In this document: positions 18,166-27,606 of the stretch, piece by piece
Layout of the letters: each line of letters opens with the position of its first letter
Position numbering within the stretch: the first letter of the stretch is position 1
Source of the DNA: an uncultured Akkermansia sp.
GTDB taxonomy: Bacteria > Verrucomicrobiota > Verrucomicrobiia > Verrucomicrobiales > Akkermansiaceae
Direction: 5' to 3'
DNA length: 64,000 nucleotides
Assembly: GCA_904502165.1 (NCBI GenBank)
Contig: CAJGDB010000001.1
Coordinates: 7,072 to 71,071, forward strand
Made by a program: the position numbers and the translations under genes
Notes under the pieces: model-generated
Databases searched by the model: none
What the model saw: only the letters and a program-made list of their open reading frames with translations
What the model was told of the DNA's origin: nothing

Positions 18166-18198
18166 AAAAAAGGCGGGCTTGTTACAGCCCGCCTTTTT
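18166..18198. terminator. bidirectional intrinsic terminator
   Basis: AGGCGGGCT (18171-18179) pairs with AGCCCGCCT (18186-18194) over a 6-nt loop, extended by A5/T4 tracts on the two sides, so it can stop the plus-strand secreted-protein gene and the minus-strand clpC operon. Confidence 0.9.
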
Positions 18199-18201
18199 CA
18201 T

Positions 18202-20799
18202 TCATGAATCCTTCTTCTTTCTGCTCGCCCGTTTTTTCGGGGCCGGCTTCGGAGAATCCTCGGTGAAGTCGATGTTGCTGGTGCCTTCCGGGCAGATGGC
18301 TCGGCTCATGCACCCCGCCGCCAGCTCGCCGCGCAGAATGGCTTCTGCAATGGGGTCCTCGAGCAGGCGTTCAATGGCGCGGCGCATGGGGCGGGCACCA
18401 TACTGCGGGTCGTATCCCTTGTCCACCAGCATGCTGATGACCTCTGGCGAGAGTGTGAGTGAAATCTGCTTCTCGGCCAGGCGGAGGATGAGTTTCCGGG
18501 CCTCAAGTTCCACAATTTTCTCCAGATCCGGGCGGTCAAGCATGCGGAAGACAATGAGTTCATCAAAGCGGTTGATGAATTCCGGGCGGAAGTGCTTTTT
18601 AGCGGCTTCCGTAATTTTCTCCTTCATGCTGTCGTAGTCGTCCTCCTTGCTGGAAACGGCACCAAAGCCCATGGTGCTCTGCTGGGTGGCCAGGCTGGCG
18701 CCGACATTGGAGGTGAGAATGATGATGGTATTGCTGAAATTCACCTTGCGGCCCAGCGAGTCAGTCATGCAGCCTTCTTCCAGTACCTGCAGCAGCAGGT
18801 TCATGACATCCGGGTGGGCTTTCTCCACTTCATCGAAGAGAATCACCGCATACGGGCGGCGTCGCACGCGTTCTGTGAGCTGCCCGCCTTCATCGTGCCC
18901 CACGTAACCGGGAGGCGAACCAATGAGCCTGCTGGTGCTGAATTTCTCCATGTACTCACTCATATCCACCTGAATGAGTGCCTCTGCCGTGCCGAACATG
19001 AGTTCGGCAAGATTGCGGGCCAGGTAGGTCTTGCCCACACCGGTTGGCCCCATGAAGAGGAAGGAACCAATGGGGCGGCGGGGGTCTTTAACATCGGCCC
19101 GGCTGCGGCGGAGTGCGCGTGAGATGGCAGAGCAGGCAATATCCTGCCCGATGACCTTGCTCTTCAGCTCTTCCTCCATGCGGAGCAGCTTCTCGGTCTC
19201 CTTTTCCTCCATGCGGGCCAGTGGAATACCCGTCCATTTGGAAACAACCGCCATGATGTCGTCTTCCGTTACTTCCAGGAAGCTTGAATCCATCTTCGCC
19301 TTCCAGTCTTGCACAGAATGGCCGATTTTCTTCTCCAGGTCTCTGATGGAATCCCTCAGTCTGGCAGCTGTTTCGAAGTTCTGCTTATCTACGGCTTCCT
19401 TCTTTGCGGCCTCCAACCGGCGCAGTTCACTCTCTTCCTTCTTGATGTCGGAAGGTCGGGTCATGATAGATACACGCATGCGGGAGCCCGCTTCATCCAT
19501 GAGGTCGATGGCCTTATCAGGCAGGAAACGCCCGGTCAGATAGCGTTTGGAGAGATAGGCTGCACTTTCGAGCGCCTTTTCGGTATAATGCACATGGTGG
19601 TGCTTTTCATACTGCGGGGCAATACCCTTGAGAATCTGCAGGGTATCCTCCACGCTGGGCTCATTCACCTGCACCTGCTGGAAACGGCGTTCAAAGGCTG
19701 CATCTTTCTCGATGTGCTTACGGTATTCGTTGAGCGTGGTAGCGCCGATGGCCTGCATCTCACCGCGGGAAAGCGCAGGCTTGATGATGTTGGAGGCATC
19801 CATCGTACCCTCGGCAGAACCGGCGCCGATGAGAGTATGAATTTCATCAATGAAGAGAATGATGTTTTTTTCCTTGCGGATTTCATCCATGACCGCCTTG
19901 AGGCGTTCCTCGAACTGCCCGCGGTATTTGGTACCAGCCACCATGAGCGCCATATCCAGGGAAATAAGGCGTTTGCCAATCAGGAATTCCGGTACATCAC
20001 CCGTAGCAATCTGCTGGGCAAGCCCCTCCACAATGGCTGTTTTACCCACGCCGGCCTCGCCCAGCAGAACGGGGTTGTTCTTGGTGCGGCGGCACAGAAT
20101 CTGAATCACGCGTTCCAGCTCCTGCTGGCGGCCGATGACTGGGTCCATCTCACCCGCTGCGGCCTTGGCCGTGAGATCGCGGCCAAAAGCGCTCAGGGCA
20201 GGGGTCTTGGAATTGCTGTTGTAGGAAGCCGCGTTGTTACCAGCGGTCTGGCGATGCAGGAAAGCGTTGCTGTCCTCTTCCTCCTCCTCCTCGTGCCGGT
20301 GGCGGTGCGGGCCATCTGCAGGCTGGTCATCCGCAGGGGAACCCGAGCCGGAATCCACGCTGAACCCCGGGTTGATTTCCTCCATCACGCCACGGCGTAC
20401 TGTGTCGTATGTCATGCCGGTGGACATGAGGCTGTGCCAGGCAAGCCCATCCTCATCGCGCAGCATAGCCAGAAGCAAATGCTCGGTTCCCACGTAGGTG
20501 TGGCGCAGTTTTTTTGCTTCCTCACCTGCCTGGATGAGGATTTTACGCACCCGGGGTGTATAGGGGAGGTTGCCTTCGGTAGAGGCGGAACCAGGTACAA
20601 TGCTCTGCTCAATCTTCAGCGTGAGGTCTGCGATATCGACGCCGGCATTTTCCATGACGCTGATGGCAACGCCTTGTCCGAGCTTGAGCAGACCGAGCAG
20701 GACGTGTTCTGCACCAATGTAATTGTGGTGGAAACGATCGGCTTCACGGCGGGCAATATTGAGAACCTGTTGAGCGCGGGGAGTGAAATTGTTATTCAT
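18202..20799 (-). CDS. clpC: ATP-dependent Clp protease ATPase subunit ClpC
   Basis: 865 residues. Two Clp-N repeats (about 1-150), first AAA+ with GEAGVGKT and LFIDEIHTL, a middle domain with UVR-like motif [18 protein letters not shown], second AAA+ with GPTGVGKT and [13 protein letters not shown], then a ClpP-loop tripeptide MGF in STMGFGAV, and a Lys/Arg-rich tail. A His/Glu-rich linker ([12 protein letters not shown]) after the N-domain is unusual. ClpC unfolds substrates for ClpP, normally with an adaptor such as McsB or MecA. Its start overlaps the mcsB-like stop (ATGA at 20796-20799), completing an mcsA-mcsB-clpC operon. Confidence 0.97.
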   Translation of the reverse strand: MNNNFTPRAQQVLNIARREADRFHHNYIGAEHVLLGLLKLGQGVAISVMENAGVDIADLTLKIEQSIVPGSASTEGNLPYTPRVRKILIQAGEEAKKLRHTYVGTEHLLLAMLRDEDGLAWHSLMSTGMTYDTVRRGVMEEINPGFSVDSGSGSPADDQPADGPHRHRHEEEEEEDSNAFLHRQTAGNNAASYNSNSKTPALSAFGRDLTAKAAAGEMDPVIGRQQELERVIQILCRRTKNNPVLLGEAGVGKTAIVEGLAQQIATGDVPEFLIGKRLISLDMALMVAGTKYRGQFEERLKAVMDEIRKEKNIILFIDEIHTLIGAGSAEGTMDASNIIKPALSRGEMQAIGATTLNEYRKHIEKDAAFERRFQQVQVNEPSVEDTLQILKGIAPQYEKHHHVHYTEKALESAAYLSKRYLTGRFLPDKAIDLMDEAGSRMRVSIMTRPSDIKKEESELRRLEAAKKEAVDKQNFETAARLRDSIRDLEKKIGHSVQDWKAKMDSSFLEVTEDDIMAVVSKWTGIPLARMEEKETEKLLRMEEELKSKVIGQDIACSAISRALRRSRADVKDPRRPIGSFLFMGPTGVGKTYLARNLAELMFGTAEALIQVDMSEYMEKFSTSRLIGSPPGYVGHDEGGQLTERVRRRPYAVILFDEVEKAHPDVMNLLLQVLEEGCMTDSLGRKVNFSNTIIILTSNVGASLATQQSTMGFGAVSSKEDDYDSMKEKITEAAKKHFRPEFINRFDELIVFRMLDRPDLEKIVELEARKLILRLAEKQISLTLSPEVISMLVDKGYDPQYGARPMRRAIERLLEDPIAEAILRGELAAGCMSRAICPEGTSNIDFTEDSPKPAPKKRASRKKKDS

Positions 20800-21881
20800 A
20801 CTGCGGTATCAGAAAAATGGTGAGGGTGGTTGTTAAGGAAATCGCGGGCGGCTGTGGCGCGGCGCAGGCAGAGTGAGGGGTCTCCCTTTTCTTCTGCCAG
20901 CGCGGTGATGGTGGCTTGGTCCAGCACAAAGTTGTTGAGTGCAACAAGGATGTCGTGCTCCTCCTCCTGCCAGCAGATGAGCTTCAGCAGCGTACCCAGT
21001 CGGAGCAGGGATGCCGCATCGCGCAGTTCTTTGATGCTGAGGCGGCGGCAGGTGTTAAGCAGACCATAGGCGCGGCCTATGGCATCCTGAAGGAAGAGAC
21101 CGGGGGCACCCAGCAGCTTCTGGCGCACCTGTTGTTCGCGGTGTACCAGGTGCCGGACTACATCGGAGAAGCCTTCCTGTATTTCCTCGATACTGTCCTC
21201 CGGCCCGGGAATGGAGAAGAGGACGAAGAGGTGGCCTGTGTCATCCTGCGAGTCAGAGAAATAAGGCGAAATGCTCACATGGAGCTTTTCGAGCGCCTTG
21301 GTGACCTGGTTCATCATGTTGGCGATGGAGAGACCCGGCAAATGCAGCAGGCAATAGAGCTGCAGACCATCGCCTGCCTCGGAGGGAATACTGGTCAGGT
21401 AGCCGTTCAGCGGGGTATAGGCAAACTCCAGCTTGCTCTGGAGTTCTTCGTCCAGGTTGAGCAGTTCATTCATCCCGGAATCAAAGTCAAGACCGTTGCG
21501 GAAGGTGTGGATGACAAGGTGTTCCTCCTCGTTCACCATGATGCAGACCGGGCGTTTCTGGGGAATGACGACAAAGCAGCCATCCTGGCGGGCGGCCATG
21601 CAGGGGGTGAGCTGTTTGCGGGTGAGCAGCGCACGGCGGATGCCGTAGGTCAGCTCGTTCATTTCGGCACAGACGGCATTCTTGTACCCGCGGATTTCCT
21701 TGATGGCCGGCAGAAGAACATCTGCCACAGCCTGACGGCCCTTCCGGGTACTCCAACCGGGAAATGGATAATCCGGCAGGTTACGAACCATGCGGACAAT
21801 GCTGCCGATGACCACCCCGTTCGTTGTGTTACGACCGGGTTCCCAGTTCAGCTTGTTCTTGAGCAGGGATTCAGGCTTCAT
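20796..21881 (-). CDS. mcsB: McsB-like protein arginine kinase homologue, active site degenerate
   Basis: 361 residues aligning along the whole length with McsB (ATP:guanido phosphotransferase fold): VVIGSIVRMVRNLPDYPFPGW at about 23-43, NEEEHLVIHTF at about 117-127, NGYLTSIPSEAGDGLQLY at about 159-176, and the C-terminal GLLNTCRRLSIKELRDAASLLRLG region. McsB phosphorylates arginines and tags proteins for ClpCP. Here the family SSRIR reads GSIVR (first Arg lost, Ile28), the Arg after NEEDH is Val123, the Cys of TSCP is Ile165, GTGLR reads GDGLQ (Gln174) and the SNQxTLGxSE loop is unrecognisable; the acidic NEE residues remain. So kinase activity is doubtful. ATGA overlaps on both sides couple it to mcsA and clpC. 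Confidence 0.85.
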   Translation of the reverse strand: MKPESLLKNKLNWEPGRNTTNGVVIGSIVRMVRNLPDYPFPGWSTRKGRQAVADVLLPAIKEIRGYKNAVCAEMNELTYGIRRALLTRKQLTPCMAARQDGCFVVIPQKRPVCIMVNEEEHLVIHTFRNGLDFDSGMNELLNLDEELQSKLEFAYTPLNGYLTSIPSEAGDGLQLYCLLHLPGLSIANMMNQVTKALEKLHVSISPYFSDSQDDTGHLFVLFSIPGPEDSIEEIQEGFSDVVRHLVHREQQVRQKLLGAPGLFLQDAIGRAYGLLNTCRRLSIKELRDAASLLRLGTLLKLICWQEEEHDILVALNNFVLDQATITALAEEKGDPSLCLRRATAARDFLNNHPHHFSDTAV

Positions 21882-22381
21882 GCTTCAGAGTCGGGCAAGG
21901 CGTTAATCTGGTCGCGCAGCCTGGCCGCGCGTTCATAATCCTCGCGTTCAATCGCCTGTTGTAGTTCATTCTTCAGGCGGGCGCGCTGCACTGCGGGTGA
22001 TTCATCCATATCTGCCGTGTCTATCTCGGCAGACGGATCCAGCTCCCGGGCGAAAACCGTGTAGCAATCCGGGCAGCCCAGGTGCCCTGTGCGGCGGTAA
22101 TCCTCCAGCATGAACCCGCATACCGGGCAGCAGGTCATGGAGCCGTAACTCGGGGCAGGGGGGGATTCCGGCTCGCTGGATGTGAGCTCTCTCACCAGCT
22201 TATCAAGACGGTTGCGGAATTCCTCCGGGAAGAATTTCTCGGCAAAAGTGAGAGATTGCGGGTCAAAAAGCCCCTTGGCGCGGGCGCACGCTTCGCACAG
22301 GGCAAGCTCAGAAACTTGCCCGTTTACAATCTGCGTCAGGAACATCGAGGCGCGTTTGCCGCATATCTGGCACTTTTTCAC
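21878..22381 (-). CDS. mcsA: McsA-like zinc/UVR-motif protein
   Basis: 167 residues, GTG start at 22381. N-terminal CxxC pairs (Cys 4, 7, 29, 32), a second pair of CxxC in TCCPVCGFML...GHLGCPDCYTVF, and a C-terminal UVR motif RARLKNELQQAIEREDYERAA. This is the layout of McsA, the activator of McsB in Firmicutes. The stop overlaps the mcsB-like start (ATGA at 21878-21881). No ctsR repressor precedes it; the upstream neighbour is divergent mutL. The GTG start lacks a Shine-Dalgarno site; an alternative ATG is not available before residue 12. Confidence 0.85.
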   Translation of the reverse strand: MKKCQICGKRASMFLTQIVNGQVSELALCEACARAKGLFDPQSLTFAEKFFPEEFRNRLDKLVRELTSSEPESPPAPSYGSMTCCPVCGFMLEDYRRTGHLGCPDCYTVFARELDPSAEIDTADMDESPAVQRARLKNELQQAIEREDYERAARLRDQINALPDSEA

Positions 22382-22470
22382 GCCACAAGGCTACAACAGA
22401 ATGGGCGCATTGGCGAGAAATCTGCGCGTCTTTCTGTGTCAGCAGACCCGGAATTGACCGGATTGTTGAG

Positions 22471-22499
22471 TTGACGCCATGCCGCCAACGTGGTAAATT
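22471..22499 (+). promoter_or_regulatory. mutL promoter
   Basis: TTGACG (22471-22476), 17-bp spacer, TAAATT (22494-22499), then 10 bases to the ATG at 22510, a near-leaderless design. This fixes the mutL start downstream of the longer open frame. Confidence 0.65.
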
Positions 22500-22509
22500 G
22501 ACCCCGACC

Positions 22510-24336
22510 ATGACAGAAACGCCGCAGCAGAACATCCACCTTATGAGTGACATCCTGGCCAGCCAGGTGGCGGCCGGTGAGGTGGTGGAGCGTCCTGCTT
22601 CCGTTGTCAAGGAACTGGTGGAGAACAGCATTGATGCCGGTGCCCGCAGCGTGCGGGTTGAAATCCGCCGGGGTGGTGTGTCCCTCATCAAAGTGACAGA
22701 TGACGGCTGTGGTATGAGCCGCGAGGATGCAGCCCTGTGTCTGCGCCGCCATGCAACCAGCAAACTCGTGCAGGTGGAAGATCTTTTTGCCATCCGGCAT
22801 CTCGGCTTCCGAGGGGAGGCTCTGCCCAGCATAGCGTCTGTTTCGCACCTTACCCTCACCACCCGCCGGGCGGCAGAGGTAGAGGGGTGGACGCTGAGCT
22901 GTGAAGGCGGCGAGGAAAATCCGCTGATGAATGCGGGCTGTGCTCCCGGCACGGAAATCAGCGTCAGCAACCTCTTCTTCAACACCCCCGTGCGCCGTAA
23001 ATTTCTGAAGAGCGATGAAACGGAAGCTGGCCATGTGGAACACCAGGTGAGGTTGCACGCCCTGGCTTTCCCGGAATTGCGTTTCACCTTTGTCCGTGAT
23101 GGACAGGTGGTTTTCGATGTGCCCTCTACGCATGATTTGCGGCAGCGTATAGGCGATTTTGTCGGGCGCGAGACAGCGGCTTCACTCATGAGGATTCGCC
23201 CCACAGAAGCCCCGGGGGTCCGGGTGAGCGGTTTTCTGATGCCTCTTTCTGCAGCCCGTCGCAACCGCCGCATGCAGTATGTCTTTCTGAACGGGCGTCC
23301 GGTCGAGGACCAGATTATCAATCGTGCCGTGCGCGATGGATACGGAGGCTTTCCCCCCGGCCTGCATCCGGCCCTGTTTCTGTACCTTGAGGTAGAACCG
23401 GCCCTGGTCGATGTGAATGTGCATCCTGCCAAGCGCGAGGTGCGTTTCCGACGGCCTGCAGAAATCACCCTGGCTGTCATGGATGCCGTGGCTGCCACCC
23501 TGGCGGCCCATGCCCGCGGGGAAGAATCCCCCGCAGCCACACCTGCTCCTGCCTGTCCTCCGCCTGCGGTAGAATCCGCTCAGTCTCGCCTGGCCTCTTC
23601 TACAGCCCCAGCCCCGTCGCCGAAGCGGGAAACTCCGGCGGCTGCCCCGGCTCTGCAGCGTCCCGCTCTCGTCCTCAAACCGCTGGTAGCTCCCCGGCAA
23701 CAGGAATTGGAGCTGCCGTCTGCGCCGGCACCCGTGCTCGCCTCTCCGCCATCTCCCTTACCGAACTTCCGGCACATCGGCACGCTGCATCAGCAGTACG
23801 CCATCTTTGAAAACAAGGAGGGTATGGTACTCATGGCACCCCGCGCGGCGCGTGAACGCATCATTTTCGAGCGTCTGCAGGAAAGCAACCGCCGCCCTCT
23901 GATTTCGCAGCAACTGCTTGTTCCTGAACTGCTTGAGCTCGATACCCGGGATATGGGGATTGCTCTGGAGGTGAAACCCCAGCTCGAGCAGGCCGGATTC
24001 CAGCTTTCCCCTTTTGGCCGCAACACGTTGCGAATAGAAGCTGTACCAGCCATTCTGCCTCTGCGGAAGGTGGGGGATTTCGTGCATGAACTTCTGCGGA
24101 TTTTCACCAGCGGAGAAGTGCGCCTGACCCGCAGCCGGAGTCCCTTTGAACCCTTTGCCCGCCAGCTCGCCCGGCAATACGCCATGCAGGAGGACATAGC
24201 CCCCTATCTGCAGAATCCGCTGCCGCTGCTGGCCGCTCTGTTGGAATGTGAAATTCCCTACTGCAGCCCGGGAGGCAAGAGTACTCTGCTGCCTTTCCCC
24301 CTGACGGAGCTCAATCGGCGCTTTCAGGTGCAGTAA
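22510..24336 (+). CDS. mutL: DNA mismatch repair protein MutL
   Basis: 608 residues from MTETPQQN. GHKL ATPase with VKELVENSIDAGA, DDGCGM and GFRGEALPSIASV in the first ~100 residues, transducer domain to about 330, an Ala/Pro-rich linker (about 340-425), and a C-terminal dimerisation domain from FRHIGTLHQQYAIF. MutL links MutS mismatch recognition to strand removal. The endonuclease motif DQHAxxE of nicking MutLs reads APRAARE, so the metal-binding Asp and His are gone, and the C-terminal CPHGRP motif is also absent; an E. coli-like non-nicking MutL is implied, yet no mutH is in the window. Confidence 0.96.
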   Translation: MTETPQQNIHLMSDILASQVAAGEVVERPASVVKELVENSIDAGARSVRVEIRRGGVSLIKVTDDGCGMSREDAALCLRRHATSKLVQVEDLFAIRHLGFRGEALPSIASVSHLTLTTRRAAEVEGWTLSCEGGEENPLMNAGCAPGTEISVSNLFFNTPVRRKFLKSDETEAGHVEHQVRLHALAFPELRFTFVRDGQVVFDVPSTHDLRQRIGDFVGRETAASLMRIRPTEAPGVRVSGFLMPLSAARRNRRMQYVFLNGRPVEDQIINRAVRDGYGGFPPGLHPALFLYLEVEPALVDVNVHPAKREVRFRRPAEITLAVMDAVAATLAAHARGEESPAATPAPACPPPAVESAQSRLASSTAPAPSPKRETPAAAPALQRPALVLKPLVAPRQQELELPSAPAPVLASPPSPLPNFRHIGTLHQQYAIFENKEGMVLMAPRAARERIIFERLQESNRRPLISQQLLVPELLELDTRDMGIALEVKPQLEQAGFQLSPFGRNTLRIEAVPAILPLRKVGDFVHELLRIFTSGEVRLTRSRSPFEPFARQLARQYAMQEDIAPYLQNPLPLLAALLECEIPYCSPGGKSTLLPFPLTELNRRFQVQ

Positions 24337-24372
24337 AAGTGCCATAATATAGTCAATTGCAGGAAACTTGGC

Positions 24373-24400
24373 TTGCAATCCGGGGTGAAAAGCGTATAAT
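24373..24400 (+). promoter_or_regulatory. promoter of the secreted protein/gatB transcript
   Basis: TTGCAA (24373-24378), 16-bp spacer, TATAAT (24395-24400), 17 bases to the ATG at 24418; a 5' leader of about 10 bases without Shine-Dalgarno motif. Confidence 0.6.
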
Positions 24401-24417
24401 ATCCGGGCGTAATAAGC

Positions 24418-25368
24418 ATGAAGAATCTGCTCTACATTGCCGGGCTGTCGCTTGCGCTGGGAAATATACTCCCGGCACAAGCGCAGGGGATGATTGAGCC
24501 GGATTCTCCGGAATCAGCTGCGGAAGCTGCCGAACTTTCCCGGACGCTGGGGCAGGCTTTTCTCCAGACAGCAACGGATATGTGGTTTCTGCTTTCCGGC
24601 ATCAGCAACCGCGAGGAAGCCGATAAAGCAGCCCCGGTTTTTCTCGAAAAAGCCAGAATCACCTTTGAACTGGACAACAAGCTGAGCAACATGCCGCTTG
24701 TTTCTCCTGATGAGGGCTGTGCCGGCATGATGGACGGTGTGCAGATGCGTATTCTGGAAACGCTGGATGACCTGCATGCCGAATTTCTGAGCCTCTGCCG
24801 TGCTAATTGCTATGAATCAACGCTGCTCAGCCAGGCCTTCGAGGAGGCTGTGAGCATGGGCATGTTTGCAGAGAGCGATGTGGAGCTTCTGCAGGATGCA
24901 CCGACTGTCCCGCTGACAGAGGAGGAATCGAATGAGGAAATCCTGCGGATTGAGCGTCTGCTGGAGCCGGATCGCGCCGTACTCCGCATTCTGGAGAAAG
25001 TGAGCGATGCCCCATCTGCTTCCAAAGCCGCGTCGGAGCTGCTGCTGCTGTTGAATTCCTTCCGGCCTCTGCACCCCGCCGGTGAGGAAATGGGCAGCAG
25101 GGCCTTCACCCCGGCCACTGTCATGAAAGCCCGCGAGGCCATGATTCTCATTGAGCCTGTTCTCTGGGGCATCCGTAGCGAAATTGTCCGCATTGCCGCG
25201 CTGCCGGGATACGAAGCTGAAACCTACGATGCCTTCTCCGATGCACTGGATGCCATCTTCGAATCTCTGGGCAGTACCCATTGCCACTTATTCGAATCCG
25301 TGTTCGATGCCTCTTTCCGTTCCGACCTCGAAGCCGCGCTTCAGGAAAATACCGTTTCATCAAAATAA
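24418..25368 (+). CDS. secreted helical protein, unknown function
   Basis: 316 residues: signal peptide MKNLLYIAGLSLALGNILPAQA followed by an acidic, almost entirely helical mature domain (pairs such as ISNREEADKAAPVFLEKARI and LRIERLLEPDRAVLRILEKV). It has scattered Cys (3-4) and no recognised motif. The gene is transcribed with gatB, which begins 14 bases after its stop, but shares no obvious function. It resembles in style the small secreted protein at 13498: both have an N-terminal stretch that begins with a short disordered acidic part and a helix of ~20 residues. Confidence 0.65.
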   Translation: MKNLLYIAGLSLALGNILPAQAQGMIEPDSPESAAEAAELSRTLGQAFLQTATDMWFLLSGISNREEADKAAPVFLEKARITFELDNKLSNMPLVSPDEGCAGMMDGVQMRILETLDDLHAEFLSLCRANCYESTLLSQAFEEAVSMGMFAESDVELLQDAPTVPLTEEESNEEILRIERLLEPDRAVLRILEKVSDAPSASKAASELLLLLNSFRPLHPAGEEMGSRAFTPATVMKAREAMILIEPVLWGIRSEIVRIAALPGYEAETYDAFSDALDAIFESLGSTHCHLFESVFDASFRSDLEAALQENTVSSK

Positions 25369-25382
25369 ATCCCCGCAAATAT

Positions 25383-26849
25383 ATGCCTGTTTCTGATTAC
25401 CTCGTGACCATTGGTCTGGAAGTTCATTGCCAGATTAAGACAGAGACCAAGATGTTCTGCTCCTGCAAGGCCGGCTTCGGTTATGAACCCAACACCAATG
25501 TATGCCCCACCTGCCTCGGAATGCCTGGTGCGCTGCCGGTGCTTAACCAGTATGCCATTGAACGCACCATTCTTACCGGCATGATGCTCGGTTGCAGCAC
25601 TCCGCCTGTTTCCAAGTGGGACCGCAAGAATTATTTCTATGCCGACATGCCCAAGAACTACCAGACCAGCCAGCTCGATCTGCCGCTCTGCATCGGCGGC
25701 GAGGTGCCGCTGTATGCCTGGGCCTATCCGGCAGACTGCAAGGTGAATGCCGATGGCCCGGTGGTGAGGACGGTGAAGCTGGACCACATTCACCTCGAGG
25801 AAGATGCCGCCAAGCTGACGCATTACAACGGCTATTCTCTCGTCGATTACAACCGCGGCGGCACACCGCTCATGGAAATCGTCTCTGCGCCGGATCTCAC
25901 CAGCCCGGAGGAAACCTATGCCTACCTCAAGAGCCTGCAGCAGATGATGATTTGCGCCGGTATCTCTGATGCCGATATGGAGAAGGGGCAGATGCGCTGC
26001 GACGTGAATGTCTCGCTGCGTCCCAAGGGACAGAAGGAACTGGGAGCCAAGATTGAGATGAAGAACATCAACTCCATGTCTGCTGCCCGCCGCGCTCTCA
26101 TTTACGAGATTCACCGCCAGGCTGAGGAACTTGACATGGGCATCGCACAGGTTCAGTCCACCCGCCGCTGGGATGACACCCTGGGTGAGAGCATCGTGAT
26201 GCGTACCAAGGAAAACGCCCACGATTACCGCTACCATACCTGCCCGGATCTCATTCCGGTACACACAGCCCCGCTCGTGGAGAAAGTGAAGAACGAACTG
26301 CCCGAGCTGCCGGATGCCCTGCATGCCCGCCTGCAGAGCGAATACGGCCTGCCTGTGGCAGATGCCAATACCCTGGTGGGTGATTTCAAACTCTGCCGTT
26401 ACTTCGAGGAAGCCGCAGCCGGTAGCAAAGCTCCCCGCAAGGTGGCCAACTGGGTCATCAACAACCTGACATCGGTTCTGGCAGAGAAGGAGCTGACCAT
26501 TGCCTCCTGTCCCCTTGCACCCAAGGCTCTTGCCGGGCTTGTGGATATCATTGAGGAGGGGCTTGTTTCCAACAACCAGGCCCGCGAAGTGCTCGATGTC
26601 ATGTGGAACGCTCCCGCCATGAACGCGGCTGATGCCGCCGCCAGCCTTGGCTTCAAGAAGACGGATACCAATGCGCTGGATGCCGTGGTAGCCCAGGTGC
26701 TTGAGGAAAACCCGGACATGGTTGCCATTGTGAAGGGTGGCAATATGAAGCTCATCAATGCCCTTACCGGCAAGGTCATGAAGGTGAGCAACCCGAAGCC
26801 AAATCCTAAGATGGTGACAGAAATCATCCTCGCCAGACTCGGTCTGTGA
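25383..26849 (+). CDS. gatB: Asp-tRNA(Asn)/Glu-tRNA(Gln) amidotransferase subunit B
   Basis: 488 residues from MPVSDYLVTIGLEVHCQI. GatB catalytic domain with YADMPKNYQTSQLDLPLC, DYNRGGTPLMEIVSAPDL and RCDVNVSL motifs, then the YqeY-like tRNA-binding tail ending MVTEIILARLGL. With GatA and GatC it converts mischarged Asp-tRNA-Asn or Glu-tRNA-Gln. Because glnS is present (6777), the main need is probably Asn-tRNA. gatA and gatC are not in the window. The start chosen removes a 34-codon overlap with the preceding gene. Confidence 0.97.
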   Translation: MPVSDYLVTIGLEVHCQIKTETKMFCSCKAGFGYEPNTNVCPTCLGMPGALPVLNQYAIERTILTGMMLGCSTPPVSKWDRKNYFYADMPKNYQTSQLDLPLCIGGEVPLYAWAYPADCKVNADGPVVRTVKLDHIHLEEDAAKLTHYNGYSLVDYNRGGTPLMEIVSAPDLTSPEETYAYLKSLQQMMICAGISDADMEKGQMRCDVNVSLRPKGQKELGAKIEMKNINSMSAARRALIYEIHRQAEELDMGIAQVQSTRRWDDTLGESIVMRTKENAHDYRYHTCPDLIPVHTAPLVEKVKNELPELPDALHARLQSEYGLPVADANTLVGDFKLCRYFEEAAAGSKAPRKVANWVINNLTSVLAEKELTIASCPLAPKALAGLVDIIEEGLVSNNQAREVLDVMWNAPAMNAADAAASLGFKKTDTNALDAVVAQVLEENPDMVAIVKGGNMKLINALTGKVMKVSNPKPNPKMVTEIILARLGL

Positions 26850-26881
26850 TGCTCTTCCCGAAACTTACTGCCAACCATACC

Positions 26882-27517
26882 ATGAAGAAGCTTGTAGAAA
26901 TAATGAAGTCATCCGTGCTGGCTGGTGTCAGCGTGGGCATTGCCGGCTTTGGATACCTGGCTTCACGCGATGCCGGTTCCGGTTACATCGTTGCCCGCGA
27001 GCTTGTGGGGTCATTCCTGTTCTCCTTTGCCCTGCTTGCTGTGGTGAATTACAAGATGATGCTCTATACCGGTGCCTCCGGTTTTGTGAAGAAGGGGGAA
27101 ATGGGCCGTCTGGGGCTCATTCTGCTGGGCAACATCATCGGCTGCCTTCTGGTGGCGCTCATGGCCCGTCTTTCCCTGATGCCGCTGCAGCAGACCGCCC
27201 AGAGCATTCTGGAATCCCGCCTTGCGCTCACTCCTCTCAATGGTGGTATTCTGGCCATTGGCTGCGGATTCATCATGACCACGGCAGTCACCTTCGGCCG
27301 CAAGGGAAACAACCTGCCACTCCTGATTGGTGTGCCGCTCTTCATTATCTGCGGCTTTCCCCACTGCGTTGCAGATGCTTTCTACTACCTGGCTGCTCCG
27401 TTGGATTTCTGGAAAGCTCATCTTGCAGAAATTCTGGTATTCTATCTCTCCATCGTCGTCGGCAATTTCATTGGTTGCAATTTCTACCGCATGATTATGG
27501 GTTCCAACCCGGAGTAA
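26882..27517 (+). CDS. formate/nitrite transporter (FNT)-family-like channel
   Basis: 211 residues with six predicted membrane helices. FNT-like features: SSVLAGVSVGIAGFGYL in helix 1, a kinked helix 2 region YTGASGFV, GNIIGCLLVA, AVTFGRKGNNLPLLIGVPLFI, then CGFPHCVADAFYYLAA carrying the pore His (about 161) in the GFxHxxA context of FocA, and VVGNFIGCNFYR in the last helix. FNT channels move formate, nitrite, acetate or hydrosulfide. It is ~60 residues shorter than FocA. In-frame GTG at 26846 overlaps the gatB stop; I chose ATG 26882 (MKKLVEI). Sits in the gatB transcript. Confidence 0.75.
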   Translation: MKKLVEIMKSSVLAGVSVGIAGFGYLASRDAGSGYIVARELVGSFLFSFALLAVVNYKMMLYTGASGFVKKGEMGRLGLILLGNIIGCLLVALMARLSLMPLQQTAQSILESRLALTPLNGGILAIGCGFIMTTAVTFGRKGNNLPLLIGVPLFIICGFPHCVADAFYYLAAPLDFWKAHLAEILVFYLSIVVGNFIGCNFYRMIMGSNPE

Positions 27518-27543
27518 GCCTTCCTTGCCATTTTCTCTATGCA

Positions 27544-27579
27544 GAAACGCGCTGTCATGCATTCATGACAGCGCGTTTC
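27544..27579. terminator. bidirectional terminator between FNT gene and dsbD
   Basis: A perfect 16-bp stem (27544-27559 with 27564-27579) and a 4-nt loop, ending TTTCTTAT on the plus strand. The U-tract is short, but the stem is the strongest in the window and lies between two convergent genes. Confidence 0.8.
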
Positions 27580-27606
27580 TTATGAATCTTCCGGGCAGGG
27601 GGGGGA

